64,000 nucleotides of DNA from Bathymodiolus brooksi (lineage: Eukaryota; Mollusca; Bivalvia; Mytilida; Modiolidae). Both the position numbers and the translations under genes were made by a program. Of this stretch, positions 1 to 13,077 are shown piece by piece. Positions within the stretch are counted from its first letter, which is position 1. Every line of letters starts with the position of its first letter. The DNA lies in assembly GCA_963680875.1 (NCBI GenBank), contig OY804579.1:29311804-29375803 (forward strand). The letters are read 5' to 3'. The notes below the pieces were generated by a model. The model saw only the letters and a program-made list of their open reading frames with translations. It made no database searches and was not told where the DNA came from.

Positions 1-1567
1 CTATTGTAATAATTTTAAATAGTTTAATGGCCTTATTAACGGGTCGTGTACTTTATTTACACGTTTACTATTGTAATAATTATAAGTAATTATATTGCCT
101 TATTAACAGGTCGTGTAGTTTATTTACACGTTTACTATTGTACTAATTATAAGTAGTTAAATGATCTTATTAACGGGTCGTGTAGTTTATTTACACGTTT
201 ACTATTGTAATAGTTCTAAGTAGTTAAATGACCTTATTAACGGGTCGTGTAGTTTATTTACACGTTTACTATTGTAATAATTTTAAATAGTTAAATGGCC
301 TTATTAACGGGTCGTGTAGTTTATTTACACGTTTACTATTGTAATAATTTTAAGTATTTAAATCGTCTTATTAACGGGTCGTGTAGCTTATTTACACGTT
401 TACCATTGTACTAATTATAAGTAGTTAAATGGTCTTATTAACGGTCGTGTAGTTTATTTACACGTTTACTATTGTACTAATTTTAAGTATTTAAATTACC
501 TTATTAACGGGTCGTGTAGCTTATTTACACGTTTACTATTGTAATAATTTTAAATAGTTAAATGGCCTTATTAACGGGTCGTGTAGCTTATTTACACGTT
601 TACTATTGTAATAATTTTAAGTATTTAAATGGTCTTATTCACGTGTAGTGTAGCTTATTTACACGTTTACTATTGTAATAATTTTAAGTATTTAAAAGGT
701 CTTATTAACGGGTCGTGTAGCTTATTTACACGTTTACTATTGTAATAATTTTAAGTATTTAAATGGTCTTATTCACGTGTAGTGTAGCTTATTTACACGT
801 TTACTATTGTAATAATTTTAAGTATTTAAATGGCCTTATTAACGGGTCTTGTAGCTTATTTACACGTTTACTATTGTAATAATTTTAAGTATTTAAATGG
901 TCTTATTAACGGGTCGTGTAGCTTATTTACACGTTTACTATTGTAATAATTTTAAGTATTTAAATGATCTTATTAACGGGTTGTGTAGCTTATTTACACG
1001 TTTACTATTGTAATAATTCTAAGTATTTAAATGGTCTTATTAACGGGTCGTGTAGCTTATTTACACGTTTACTATTGTAATAATTTTAAGTATTTAAATG
1101 GTCTTATTAACGGGTCGTGTAGCTTATTTACACGTTTACTATTGTAATAATTTTAAGTATTTAAATGGTCTTATTAACGGGTCGTGTAGCTTATTTACAC
1201 GTTTACTATTGTAATAATTTTAAGTATTTAAATGGTCTTATTAACGGGTCGTGTAGCTTATTTACACGTTTACTATTGTAATAATTATAAGTATTTAAAT
1301 GGTCTTTTTAACGGGTCGTGTAGCTTATTTACACGTTTACTATTGTAATAATTTTAAGTATTTAAATGGTCTTATTAACGGGTCGTGTAGCTTATTTACA
1401 CGTTTACTATTGTAATAATTATAAGTATTTAAATGGTCTTATTAACGAGTCGTGTAGTTTATTTACACGTTTACTATTGTAATAATTATAAGTATTTAAA
1501 TGGTCTTATTAACAGGTCGTGTAGTTTATTTACACGTTTACTATTGTAATAATTTTAAGTATTTAAA
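1..1567. repeat. 67-bp tandem satellite (about 23 copies)
   Basis: Head-to-tail monomers start at 1, 68, 135 and so on, an exact 67-bp period, and run off the left edge of the window. The monomer is AT-rich around a conserved core that reads GTCTTATTAACGGGTCGTG. Monomers are very similar; common variants are GTAGTT versus GTAGCTT, and CACGTGTAGTG in place of ACGGGTCGTG near 635 and 775. Every monomer carries a short dyad, CGTGTA - 7 nt - TACACG. No open frame crosses several units. The array ends at 1567, where TTTAAATG runs directly into the next satellite. Confidence 0.97.
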
Positions 1568-4015
1568 TGTCAGGAGTGATTTATGCTATTGTCCCGTGTT
1601 TATGTAATGAAGTTTGAGGTGTGTCAGCAGTGTTTTGTGTTATTGTCCCCTGTTTATGTAATGAAGTTTGTCAGCAGTGATTTATGCTATTGTCCCGTGT
1701 TTATGTAATGAAGCTTGATGTATGTCAGGAGTGATTTGTGTTATTGTCCCGTGTTTATGTAATGAAGTTTGAGGTGTGTCAGCAGTGTTTTGTGTTATTG
1801 TCCCCTGTTTATGTAATGAAGTTTGAGGTATGTCAGCAGTGATTTATGCTATTGTCCCGTGTTTATGTAATGAAGCTTGATGTATATCAGGAGTGATTTG
1901 TGTTATTGACCCGTGTTTATGTAATGAAGTTTGAGGTGTGTCAGCAGTGTTTTGTGTTATTGTCCCCTGTTTATGTAATGAAGTTTGAGGTATGTCAGCA
2001 GTGATTTATGCTATTGTCCCGTGTTTATGTAATGAAGCTTGATGTATGTCAGGAGTGATTTGTGTTATTGTCCCGTGTTTATATAATGAAGCATGAGGTG
2101 TGTCAGGAGTGATTTGTGTTATTGTCCCGTGTTTATGTAATGAAGTGTGAGGTATGTCAGGAGTGATTTATGCTATTGTCCCGTGTTTATGTAATGAAGA
2201 TTGAGGTGTGTCAGGAGTGTTTTGTGTTATTGTCCCCTGTTTATGTAATGAAGTGTGAGGTGTGTCAGGAGTGATTTATGTTATTGCCCGTGTTTATGTA
2301 ATAAAGTTTGAGGTATGTCAGTAGTGTTTTGTGTTATTGACTTTATGTAATGAAGTTTGAGGTATGTCAGGAGTGATTTATGTTATTGCCCGTGTTTATG
2401 TAATAAAGTTTGAGGTATGTCAGTAGTGTTTTGTGTTATTGACTTTATGTAATGAAGTTTGAGGTGTGTCAGGAGCGATTTATGTTATTGTCCCGTGTTT
2501 ATGTAGTGAAGTTTGAGGTATGTCAGGAGTGATTTATGTTATTTTCCCGTGTTTATGTAATGAAGTTTGAGGTATGTCAGTAGTGTTTTATGTTATTGAC
2601 TTTATGTAATGAAGTTTGAGGTATGTCAGGAGCGATTTCTGTTATTGTCCCGTGTTTATGTAATGAAGTTCGAGGTGTGTCTGCAGTGTTTTGTGCTATT
2701 CCGTGTTTATGTAATGAAGTCAGAGGTATGTCAGGAATTATTTATGCTATTTTCTCGTGTTTATATAATGAAGCATGAGGTGTGTCAGGAGTGATTTATG
2801 TTATTGCCCTGTGTTTATGTAATGAAGTTTGAGGTATGTCAGGAGCGATTTCTGTTATTGTCCCGTGTTTATGCAATAAAGTTTGAGGTATGTCAGTAGT
2901 GTTTTATGTTATTGACTTTATGTAATGACGTTTGAGGTATGTCAGGAGTGTTTTGTGCTGTCCCGTGTTTATGTAATAAAGTTTGAGGTGTCTCAAGAGT
3001 GTTTTGTGCTGTCTCGTGTTTATGTAATGAAGTTTGAGGTGTGTCAGGAGTAATCTATGTTATTGTCCCATGTTTATGTAATGCAGTTTGAGGTATGTCA
3101 GCAGTGATTTGTGTTATTGTCCCGTGTTTATGTAATGAAGTTTGAGATGTGTCAGCAGTGATTTGTGTTATTGTCCCGTGTTTATGTAATGAAGTTTGAG
3201 GTGTGTCAGCAGTGATTTGTGTTATTGTCCCGTGTTTATGTAATGAAGTTTGAAGTGTGTCAGCAGTGTTTTGTGTTATTGTCAAGTGTTTATGTAATGA
3301 AGTTTGAGGTATTTCAGGAGTGATTTGTGTCATTGTCTCGTGTTTATGCAATGAAATTTGAAGTATGTCAGCAGTGATGTCAGCAGTGATTTGTGTTATT
3401 GTCCCGTGTTATTGTAATGAAGTTTGAAGTGTGTCAGCAGTGTTTTGTGTTATTGTCAAGTGTTTATGTAATGAAGTTTGAGGTGTGTCAGGGGTGATTT
3501 GTGTTATTGTCAAGTGTTTATGCAATGAAGTTTGAAGTATGTCAGGAGTGATGTCTGCAGTGTTTTGTGTTATTGTCAAGTGTTTATGTAATGAAGTTTG
3601 AGGTATGTCAGGAGTGATTTGTGTTATTGTCCCGTGTTTATGTAATGACGTTTTTGGTATGTCAGCAGTGTTTTGTGCTGTCCCGTGTTTATGTAATGTA
3701 GTTTTAGTTGTGTCAGGAGTGCTTTGTGCTGTCACGTCTTTATGTAGTGAAGTTTGAGGTGTGTCAGGAGTAATTTATGTTATTGTCCCGTGTTTATGTA
3801 ATGACGTTAGAGGTATGTCAGCAGTGCTTTGTGCTGTGCCGTGTTAATGCAATGAAGTTTGAGGTATGTCAGGAGTGAATTGCGTTATTGTCACGTGTTT
3901 ATGTAATGACGTTTGTGGTATGTCAGCAGTGTTTTGTGCTGTCCCGTGTTAATGCAATGAAGTTTGAGATATGTCAGGAGTGACTTTTGTTATTGTCCCG
4001 TGTTTATGTAATGAT

Positions 4016-4980
4016 GTCAGAGGTATGTCAGGAGTGATTTATGCTATTTTCTCGTGTTTATATAATGAAGTATGAGGTGTGTCAGGAGTGATTTATGTTA
4101 TTGTCCCGTGTTTATGTAATAAAGTTTGAGGTGTGTCAGCAGTGCTTTGTGTTATTGTCAAGTGTCTATGTAATTAAGTTTGAGGTATGTCAGGAGTGAT
4201 TTATGTTATTAACCGTGTTTATGTAATGAAGTTTGAGGTACTTCAGGAGTGATTTGTGCTATTGTCCGGTGATTATGTAATGAAGTTTGAGGTATGTCAG
4301 GAGTGATTTTTGTTATTGTCCCGTGTTTATGTAATGAGGTCAGAGGTATGTCAGGAGTGATTTATGCTATTTTCTCGTGTTTATATAATGAAGCATGAGG
4401 TGTGTCAGGAGTGATTTATGTTATTGTCCCGTGTTTATGTAATAAAGTTTGAGGTGTGTCAGCAGTGCTTTGTGTTATTGTCAAGTGTCTATGTAATTAA
4501 GTTTGAGGTATGTCAGGAGTGATTTATGTTATTAACCGTGTTTATGTAATGAAGTTTGAGGTATTTCAGGAGTGATTTGTGTTATTGTCCGGTGTTTATT
4601 TATTGAAGTTTGAGGTATGTCAGGAGTGATTTTTATTATTGTCCTGTGTTTATGTAATGATGTCAGAGGTATGTCAAGAGTGATTTATGCTATTTTCTCG
4701 TGTTTATATAATGAAGCATGAGGTGTGTCAGGAGTGATTTATGTTATTGTCCCGTGTTTATGTAATAAAGTTTGAGGTGTGTCAGCAGTGCTTTGTGTTA
4801 TTGTCAAGTGTCTATGTAATTAAGTTTGAGGTATGTCAGGAGTGATTTATGATATTAACCGTGTTTATGTAATGAAGTTTGAGGTATTTCAGGAGTGATT
4901 TGTGTTATTGTCCGGTGTTTATGTAATGAAGTTTGAGGTATGTCAGGAGTGATTTTTGTTATTGTCCCGTGTTTATGCAA
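4016..4980. repeat. Higher-order repeat inside the 54-bp satellite (about 0.32 kb, 3 copies)
   Basis: Three consecutive blocks begin with the diagnostic unit GTCAGAGGTATGTCA near 4016, 4338 and 4660. Each block contains the same ordered series of variant monomers, including CTATTTTCTCGTG, GAAGCATGAGG and TTATTAACCGTG. The order of variants, not only the monomer, is therefore repeated with a period of about 322 bp. Confidence 0.75.
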
Positions 4981-7900
4981 TGAAGTTTGAAGTATGTCAG
5001 GAGTGATGTATGTTATTGTCCCGTGTTTATGTATTGACGTTTGAGGTATGTCAGCAGTGTTTTGTGCTGTCCCGATTTTATGTAATGAAGTTTGAGGTGT
5101 GCCAGGAGTGCTTTGTGCTATCTCGTGTTTATGTAGTGAAGTTTGAGGTATGTCAGGAGTAATTTATGTTATTGTCCCGTGTTTTTTGTAATGAAGTTTG
5201 AGGTATGTCAGCAGTGATTTGCTCAATTGTCCCGTGTTTATGTAATGAAGTTTGAGATGTGTCAGCAGTGTTTTGTGTTATTGTCAAGTGTTTATGTAAT
5301 AAAGTTTGAGGTATTTCAGGAGTGATTTGTGTTATTGTCACGTGTATATGCAATGAAGTTTGAAGTATGTCAGAAGTGATGTATGTTATTGTCCCGTGTT
5401 TATGTAATGAAGTTTGAGGTATGTCAGGAATGATTTATGTTATTGTCCCGTGTTTATGTAATGAGGTTTGAGGTATGTCAGGAGTGTTTTATTTTATTGA
5501 CCGTGTTTATGTAATGAAGTTTGAGGTGTGTCAGCACTGTTTTGTGTTATTGTCCCGTGTTCATGTAATGAAGTTTGAGGTATGTCAGGAGTGATTTGTG
5601 TTATTGTCATGTGTTTATGTAATGAAGTTTGAGGTGTGTCAGCAGTGTTTTGTGTTATTGTCAAGTGTTTATGTAATGAAGTTCGAGGTGTGTCAGCAGT
5701 GTGTTGTGCTGTCTCGTGTTTATGTAATGAAGTTTGAGGTATGTCAGGAGTGATTTGTGTTATTTTCACGTGTTTATGTAATGAATTTTGAGGTATGTAA
5801 GGAGTGATTTATGTTATTGTCGCGTGTTTATGTAGTGAAGTTTGAGGTATGTCAGCAGTGTTTTGTTCTGTCCTGTGTTCATGTAGTGAAGCTTGATGTA
5901 TGTCAGGAGTGATTTACGTTATTGTCCCGTGTTTATGTAATGACGTTTGAGGTGTGTCAGCATTGTTTTTTGTCATTGTCAAGTGTTTATGTAATGAAGT
6001 TTGAGGTATTTCAGGAGTGATTTGTGTTATTGTCCCGTGTTTATGCAATGAAGTTTGAAGTATTTCAGGAGTGATGTATGTTATTGTCCCGTGTTTATGT
6101 ATTGACGTTTGAGGAATGTCAGCAGTGTTTTGTGCTGCCCCGTATTTATGTAATGAAATTTGAGGTATGTCAGGAGTGATTTATGTTATTGTCCCGTGTT
6201 TATGTAGTGAAGTTTGAGGTATGTCGGGAGTATTTTGTGCTGTCCCGTGTTTATGTAATGAAGTTTGAGGTGTCTCAGGAGTGTTTTGTGCTGTCTCGTG
6301 TTTATGTAATGAAGTTTGAGGTGTGTCAGGAGTAATTTATGTTATTGTCCCGTGTTTATGTAATGAAGTTTGAGATATGTCAGCAGTGATTTGTGTTATT
6401 TTCCCGTGTTTATGTAATGAAGTTTGAGGTGTGTCAGCAGCGTTTTGTGTTATTGTCAAGTGTTTATGTAATGAAGTTTGAGGTATTTCAGGAGTGATTT
6501 GTGTTATTTATTGTACCCTGTTTATGCAATGAAGTTTGAAGTATGTCAGAAGTGATGTATGTTATTGTCCCGTGTTTATGTAATGAAGTTTGAGGTATGT
6601 CAGGAGTGTTTTATGTTATTGACCGTGTTTATGTAATGAAGTTTGAGGTGTGTCAGCACTGTTTTGTGTTATTGTCCCGTGTTCATATAATGAAGTTTGA
6701 GGTATGTCAGGAGTGATTTGTGTTATTGTCCCGTGTTTATGTAATGATGTTTGAGGTATGTCAGGAGAGTTTTATGTTATTGTCAAGTGTTTATGTAATG
6801 ACGTTTGAGGTATTTCAGGAGTGATTTGTGTTATTGTCCCGTGTTTATGTAATGCAGTACGAAGTGTGTCAGCAGTGTTTTGTGCTGTCTCGTGTTTATG
6901 TAATGAAGTTTGAGGTATGTCAGGAGTGATTGATGTTATTTTCCCGTGTTTATGTAACGATATTTCAAGTATGTCAGTAGTGATTTATGCTATTTTCTCG
7001 TGTTTATATAATGAAGCATGAGGTGTGTCAGGAGTGATTTGTGTTATTTTCATGTGTTTATATAATGAAGTTTGATGTATGTCAGGAGTGATTTATGTTA
7101 TTGTCCTGTGTTTATGTAATGAAGTTTGAGGTATGTCAGGAGTGATTTGTGTTATTGTCCCGTGTTTATGTAATGAAGTTTGAGGTGTGTCAGCAGTGTT
7201 TTGTGCTGTCTCGTGTTGATGTAATGAAGTTTGAGGTGTGTCAGGAGTAATTTTTGTTATTTTCAAGTGTTTATGTAATGAAGTTTGAGGTATTGAGGAG
7301 TGATTTGTGTTATTGTCCCGTGTTTATGCAATGAAGTTTGAAATATGTCAGGAGTGACCTATGTTATTGTCCCGTGTTTATGTAATGAAATTTGAGGTAT
7401 GTCAGGAGTGATTTATGTTAATGTCCCGTGTTTATGTAGTGAAGTTTGAGGTATGTCGGGAGTATTTTGTGCTGTCTCGTCTTTATGTAATGAAGTTTGT
7501 GGTGTCTCAGGAGTGTTTTGTGCTGTCTCGTGTTTATGTAATGAAGTTTGAGGTGTGTCAGGAGTAATTTATGTTATTGTCCCGTGTTTATGCAATGAAG
7601 TTTGAAGTATGTCAGAAGTGATGTATGTTATTGTCCCGTGTTTATGTAATGAAGTTTGAGGTATGTCAGGAGTGTTTTATGTTATTGACCGTGTTTATGT
7701 AATGAAGTTTGAGGTGTGTCAGCACTGTTTTGTGTTATTGTCCCGTGTTCATGTAATGAAGTTTGAGGTATATCAGGAGTGATTTGTGTTATTGTCCCGT
7801 GTTTATGTAATGACGTTTGAGGTATGTCAGGAGTGATTGATGTTATTTTTCCGTGTTTATGTAACGATGTTTCAAGTATGTCAGTAGTGATTTATGCTAT

Positions 7901-8651
7901 TTTCTCGTGTTTATATAATGAAGCATGAGGTGTGTCAGGAGTGATTTGTGTTATTTTCCCGTGTTTATGTAATGAAGTTTGAGGTATGTCAGGAGTGTTT
8001 TTTGTTATTTTCCCGTGTTTATGTAATGAATTTTGAAGTATGTCAGGAGTGATTTGCGTTATTGTCCCGTGTTTATGTAATGACGTTTGAAGTATGACAG
8101 CAGTGATTTGTGTCATTGTTCCGTGTTTATGCAATGAAGTTTGAGGTATGTCAGGAGTGATTTTTGTTATTTTCCCGTGTTTATGTAGCGATGTTTCAAG
8201 TATGTCAGGATTGATTTATGCTATTTTCTCGTGTTTATATAATGAAGCATGGGGTGTGTCAGGAGTGATTTGTGTTATTGTCACGTGTTTATGTAATGAC
8301 GTGTGAGGTGTGTCAGCAGTGTTTTGTGTTATTGTCAAGTGTTTATGTAATGAAGTTTGAGGTGTGTCAGGAGTAATTTATGTTATTGTCCCGTGTTTAT
8401 GTAATGAAGTTTGAGGTATTTCAGGAGTGATTTGTGTTATTGTCCCGTGTTTATGCAATGAAGATTGAAGTATGTCAGGAGTGATTGATGTTATTGTCCC
8501 GTGTTTATGTAGTGAAGTTTGAGGTATGTCAGGAGTGATTTGTGTTATTGTCCCGTGTTTATGCAATGAAGATTGAAGTATGTCAAGAGTGATTGATGTT
8601 ATTGTCCCGTGTTTATGTAGTGAAGTTTGAGGTATGTCAGGAGTGATTTAT

Positions 8652-11330
8652 GTTATTGTCCCGTGTTTATATAATGAAATTTGATGTATGTCAGGAGTGA
8701 TTTATGTTATTATTCTGTGTTTATGTAATGAAGTTTGAGGTATGTCAGGAGTGATATGTGTTATTTTCCCGTTTTTATGTAATGAAGTTTGAGGTGTGTC
8801 AGGAGTGTTTTGTGCTGTCTCGTGTTGATGTAATGAAGTTTGAGGTGTGTCAGGAGTAATTTTTGTTATTGTCAAGTGTTTATGTAATGATGTTTGAGGT
8901 ATGTCAGGAGTGATTTATGCTATTGTCCCGTGTTTATATAATGAAGCATGAGGTGTGTCAGGAGTGATTTATGTTATTGTCAAGTGTTTATGTAATACAG
9001 TTTGAGGTATGTCAGGAGTGATTTATGTTATTGTCCCGTGGTTATATAATGAAGCACGAGGTGTGTCAGGAGTGATTTGTGTTATTGTCCCGTGTTTATG
9101 TAATGAAGTTTTTGGTATGTCAGCAGTGTTTTGTGCTGTCCCGTGTTTATGTAATGTAGTTTTTTTTTAGTTGTGTCAGGAGTGCTTTGTGCTGTCACGT
9201 CTTTATGTAATAAAGTTTGAGGTGTGTCAGCAGTGTTTTGTGCTGTCTCGTGTTGATGTAATGAAGTTTGAGGTGTGTCAGGAGTAATTTTTGTTATTGT
9301 CAAGTGTTTATGTAATGAAGTTTGAGGTATGTCAGAAGTGATTTGTGTTATTATCCCGTGTTTATGTAATGATGTTTGAGGTATGTCAGGAGTGATTTAT
9401 GTTTTTGTCCCGTGGTTATGTAATGAAGTATGAGGTATGTCGGCTGATATTTGTGCTATTGTCCCGTGTCTATGTAGTGACGTTTGAGGTATGTCAGCAG
9501 TGCTTTGTGCTTTCCCGTGTTGATGCAATGATGTGTGAGGTATGTCAGGAGTGATTTGCGTTATTTTCCCGTGTTTATGTAATGACGTTTGAGGTATATC
9601 AGCAGTGATTTGTGTTATTGTCCTGTTTTTATGTAATGAAGTTTGAAGTATGTCAGGAGTGATTGAGGCTATTGTCCCGTGCTTATGCAATGAAGTTTGA
9701 GGTATGTCAGGAGTCATTTTTGTTATCGTCCCGTGTTTATGCAATGATGTTTGAAGTATGTCAGGAGTGATTTATGCTATTTTCTCGTGTTTATATAATG
9801 AAGCATGAGGTTTGTGAGGAGTGATTTGTGTTATTGTCCCATGTTTATGTAATGACGTTAGAGGTATGTCCGCAGTGGTTTTTGCTGTCCCGTGTTTATG
9901 TAATCAATCTTGAGGTGGGTTAGGAGTGTTTTGTGATGTCTCGTGTTGATGTAATGACGTTTGAGGTATGTCAGGAGGGATTTATGTTATTGTACCGTTT
10001 TTATGTAATGACGTTTGAGGTATGTCAGGAGTGATTTATGTTATTGTCCCGTGTTTATATAATGAAGTTTGATGTATGTCAGGAGTGATTTATGTTATTG
10101 TTCTGTGTTTATGTAATGAAGTTTGAGGTATGTCAGGAGTGATATGTGTTATTGTCCCGTTTTTATGTAATGAAGTTTGAGGTGTGTCAGGAGTGTTTTG
10201 TGCTGTCTCGTGTTGATGTAATGAAGTTTGAGGTGTGTCAGGAGTAATTTTTGTTATTGTCAAGTGTTTATGTAATGATGTTTGAGGTATGTCAGGAGTG
10301 ATTTATGCTATTGTCCCGTGTTTATATAATGAAGCATGAGGTGTGTCAGGAGTGATTTATGTTATTGTCAAGTGTTTATGTAATACAGTTTGAGGTATGT
10401 CAGGAGTGATTTATGTTATTGTCCCGTGGTTATATAATGAAGCACGAGGTGTGTCAGGAGTGATTTGTGTTATTGTCCCGTGTTTATGTAATGACGTTTT
10501 TGGTATGTCAGCAGTGTTTTGTGCTGTCCCGTGTTTTTGTAATGTAGTTTTTTTTTAGTTGTGTCAGGAGTGCTTTGTGCTGTCACGTCTTTATGTAATA
10601 AAGTTTGAGGTGTGTCAGCAGTGTTTTGTGCTGTCTCGTGTTGATGTAATGAAGTTTGAGGTGTGTCAGGAGTAATTTTTGTTATTGTCAAGTGTTTATG
10701 TAATGAAGTTTGAGGTATGTCAGAAGTGATTTGTGTTATTGTCCCGTGTTTATGTAATGATGTTTGAGGTATGTCAGGAGTGATTTATGTTTTTGTCCCG
10801 TGGTTATGTAATGACGTTTGAGGTATGTCAGCAGTGCTTTGTGCTTTCCCGTGTTGATGCAATGATGTTTGAGGTATGTCAGGAGTGATTTGTGTTATTT
10901 TCCCGTGTTTATGTAATGACGTTTGAGGTATATCAGCAGTGATTTGTGTTATTGTCCTGTTTTTATGTAATGAAGTTTGAAGTATGTCAGGAGTGATTGA
11001 GGCTATTGTCCCGTGCTTATGCAATGAAGTTTGAGGTATGTCAGGAGTCATTTTTGTTATCGTCCCGTGTTTATGCAATGATGTTTGAAGTATGTCAGGA
11101 GTGATTTATGCTATTTTCTCGTGTTTATATAATGAAGCATGAGGTTTGTGAGGAGTGATTTGTGTTATTGTCCCGTGTTTATGTAATGACGTTAGAGGTA
11201 TGTCCGCAGTGGTTTTTGCTGTCCCGTGTTTATGTAATCAATCTTGAGGTGTGTCAGGAGTGTTTTGTGATGTCTCGTGTTGATGTAATGACGTTTGAGG
11301 TATGTCAGGAGGGATTTTGTTATTGAACCG
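8652..11330. repeat. Higher-order duplication inside the 54-bp satellite (about 1.39 kb, 2 copies)
   Basis: Two near-identical blocks are offset by 1388 bp. Diagnostic variants recur at that spacing: TAGTTTTTTTTTAGTTG near 9157 and 10545, and GTTTTTGTCCCGTGG near 9402 and 10790. The second copy has lost one 54-bp unit, so the offset falls to 1334 bp after about 9460 and 10848. This points to recent unequal exchange within the array. Confidence 0.8.
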
Positions 11331-11721
11331 TTTTTATGTAATGACGTTTGAGGTATGTCAGGAGGGATTTATGTTATTGTACCGTTTTTATGTAATGACG
11401 TTTGAGGTATGTCAGGAGGGATTTATGTTATTGTCCCGTTTTTATGTAATGAAGTTTGAGGTATGTCAGGAGGGATTTATGTTATTGTCCCGTTTTTATG
11501 TAATGACGTTTGAGATATGTCAGGAGGGATTTATGTTATTGTCCCGTTTTTATGTAATGAAGTTTGAGGTATGTCAGGAGGGATTTATGTTATTGTCCCG
11601 TTTTTATGTAATGACGTTTGAGGTATGTCAGCGGTATTTTGTGCTGTCCCGTGTTTGTGTAATGAATCTTGAGGTGTGTCAGGAGTGTTTTGTGCTGTCT
11701 CGTGCTTATGTAATGAAGTTT

Positions 11722-11727
11722 GAGGTG
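11722..11727 (+). repeat. Left target-site duplication GAGGTG of the long-TIR element
   Basis: GAGGTG at 11722-11727 is repeated at 16863-16868. Removing 11728-16868 restores a normal satellite junction (GTTTGAGGTG followed by TGTCAGGAG), so the element inserted into the 54-bp array with a 6-bp duplication. Confidence 0.85.
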
Positions 11728-12257
11728 AGTAGTATATGGGGACAGCTCAGTTAGTATTTGCGGTGGATAGTGCGGTGGATCGGATCATTGTGGATGACCG
11801 GAAGTGACGTGACCGGAAGTGACATAACCGGAAGTGGCGTCAGTCACTTGACCGAAAGTGACATCAGTCACGTGATCGGAAGTGACCGGAAGTATGTTCT
11901 GCGCATGCGCAACATGAAGTTGCGCCATATCCGCCCTAGTGGGGCCTTTTGGCCGGAAGTGACAAAGTCACGTGACCGGAAGAGGAGCTATTGTGAAGTG
12001 GCCCTGACCGGAAGTAGATTCTGCGCATGCCCGGATTTTTTCCGCGCTTTTTTCTTTGTAGTAGTACCATGGCTACTTAAGGTTATTTGATACCTTCGGG
12101 GTTCCCTTGAGTGTACGCAACCAGTAGGTTCTGCGCATGCACGACTTTTTCCCGCGCTTTTTTCTTAGTAGTAGTAACATGGCTACCGGATGTGACCGAA
12201 GGTCACTTTACCCCTTCGGAGTTCCCTTGGGTGTGTGCATGCGCAACCGTCAGTTGT
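11728..12257 (+). repeat. Left terminal inverted repeat with arrayed promoter-type motifs
   Basis: Inverted counterpart of 16485-16862. It contains seven exact CCGGAAG cores (ETS/GABPA type), two CACGTG E-boxes (11869-11874 and 11969-11974), a perfect NRF1-like palindrome TGCGCATGCGCA at 11900-11911, and further GCGCATGC half-palindromes near 12022, 12132 and 12233. The left copy is longer than the right because a segment ending in GTAGTAGTA.CATGGCTAC is duplicated (about 12007-12190). The binding sites are motif matches only; no activity is shown. Confidence 0.85.
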
Positions 12258-13077
12258 GCAACACCCGTAGTCGTCGAAGGTTACGTGACCCTTCGGAAGT
12301 GTCCTTGGGGTGTTCTCTACGACGTCCGCGTCCTATAACCATAGGAAACCCGGGTCTTATATTTAGCATGGTTACCGGAACTAAACACCCGCGTCCTATA
12401 TTTAGCATGGTGACTGGAACTAACCCTGGTTATCTGCCCCTTTTATTTTCATATAGTGTGTAGGTTGTGTAGTACTTTGCTAAGAGTACATTTATTACAT
12501 GTCCAAAAAGTCTTATTTTTCCAAAGAGCCTATTTTTAGGCTTTTCAAGCCACCCCCTCGACTGCCAACGTCATATTTATAAACTTTGTGTAAAACCGCA
12601 TTCATCGATGACGTCACAGTAAACATGACGTCACAACATTGCACGAGACGTTCTCTGCCAAATTACTTAGTCATGACGTCATATCATTGGAATGTGAGAC
12701 ACAACATACTAACCTGACATTGGTGAATGAACGACAGTTGGTGAATGAACGACAAAATAACGTGACGTCATGTACGAATTGTTCCTACCTTATTTCTACC
12801 TTTATTCCATAGGATGTCGATAATTTTGGGGACAGTTTGTTTTTTATTGTTTTTCAGCTTTTTGTCAGCTGAACGTTTTATTCAAATACGCGTTACTGGT
12901 TTGAAATTTAACAAAATATTTTTTTCGAGTACCGTAAATATTTCATTCGCCAAAGATGGCTACCTGTGACTGAAGGTCACTTGAGCCCAACGTCTCCCGA
13001 GGCATTTCCCCATAATGCATCACTATACGTCATAATAAATTATCCCGATAGGTGGCGTTACTATCTCGTAACTTGGT
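12258..13077. other. Element interior with four CRE palindromes
   Basis: No gene is seen. Perfect TGACGTCA palindromes lie at 12609-12616, 12626-12633, 12674-12681 and 12763-12770, and a fifth lies further right at 13373-13380. An AAGATGGCTAC sequence near 12953 resembles a YY1 site. The part 12290-12345, with GACGTCCGCGTC, matches the separate copy near 59490-59515. Confidence 0.65.

Larger units (their letters stand above)
1568..11727. repeat. 54-bp tandem satellite, block A
   Basis: About 190 imperfect monomers of the type GTCAGGAGTGATTTATGTTA followed by TTGTCCCGTGTTTATGTAAT and GAAGTTTGAGGTAT. There are two main classes: 54 bp (GTGTTATTGTCCCG) and 51 bp (GTGCTGTCCCG), plus 53-bp units reading TTATTGCCCG. 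Because 54 and 51 are multiples of three, chance open frames persist over several units. On the minus strand they give an 18-residue repeat around LHKHGTITQIT. None exceeds about 115 codons and none starts or ends like a gene. This is non-coding satellite DNA, interrupted at 11728 by a transposable element. Confidence 0.96.

Noticed and set aside
1..1567. CRISPR-like array (regular repeats)
   Set aside because: The repeats are directly adjacent with no unique spacers, and the context is a eukaryotic genome. It is a satellite.
3055..11078. Minus-strand open frames of 60-115 codons with 18-residue repeats (LHKHGTITQIT type)
   Set aside because: They follow exactly the 54-bp period, start and stop at random monomer variants and occur in all satellite blocks. 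They are by-products of a repeat length divisible by three.
11302..11754. 150-codon plus-strand frame with EVCQEGFMLLSRFYVM repeats
   Set aside because: A satellite frame that is open only because a run of six monomers has GAGGGA in place of GAGTGA, which removes the usual stop.
11758..12463. Open frames in the left TIR of the long-TIR element
   Set aside because: The CpG-rich sequence has few stops in several frames. The inverted copy does not conserve any of the frames and indels are not in multiples of three.
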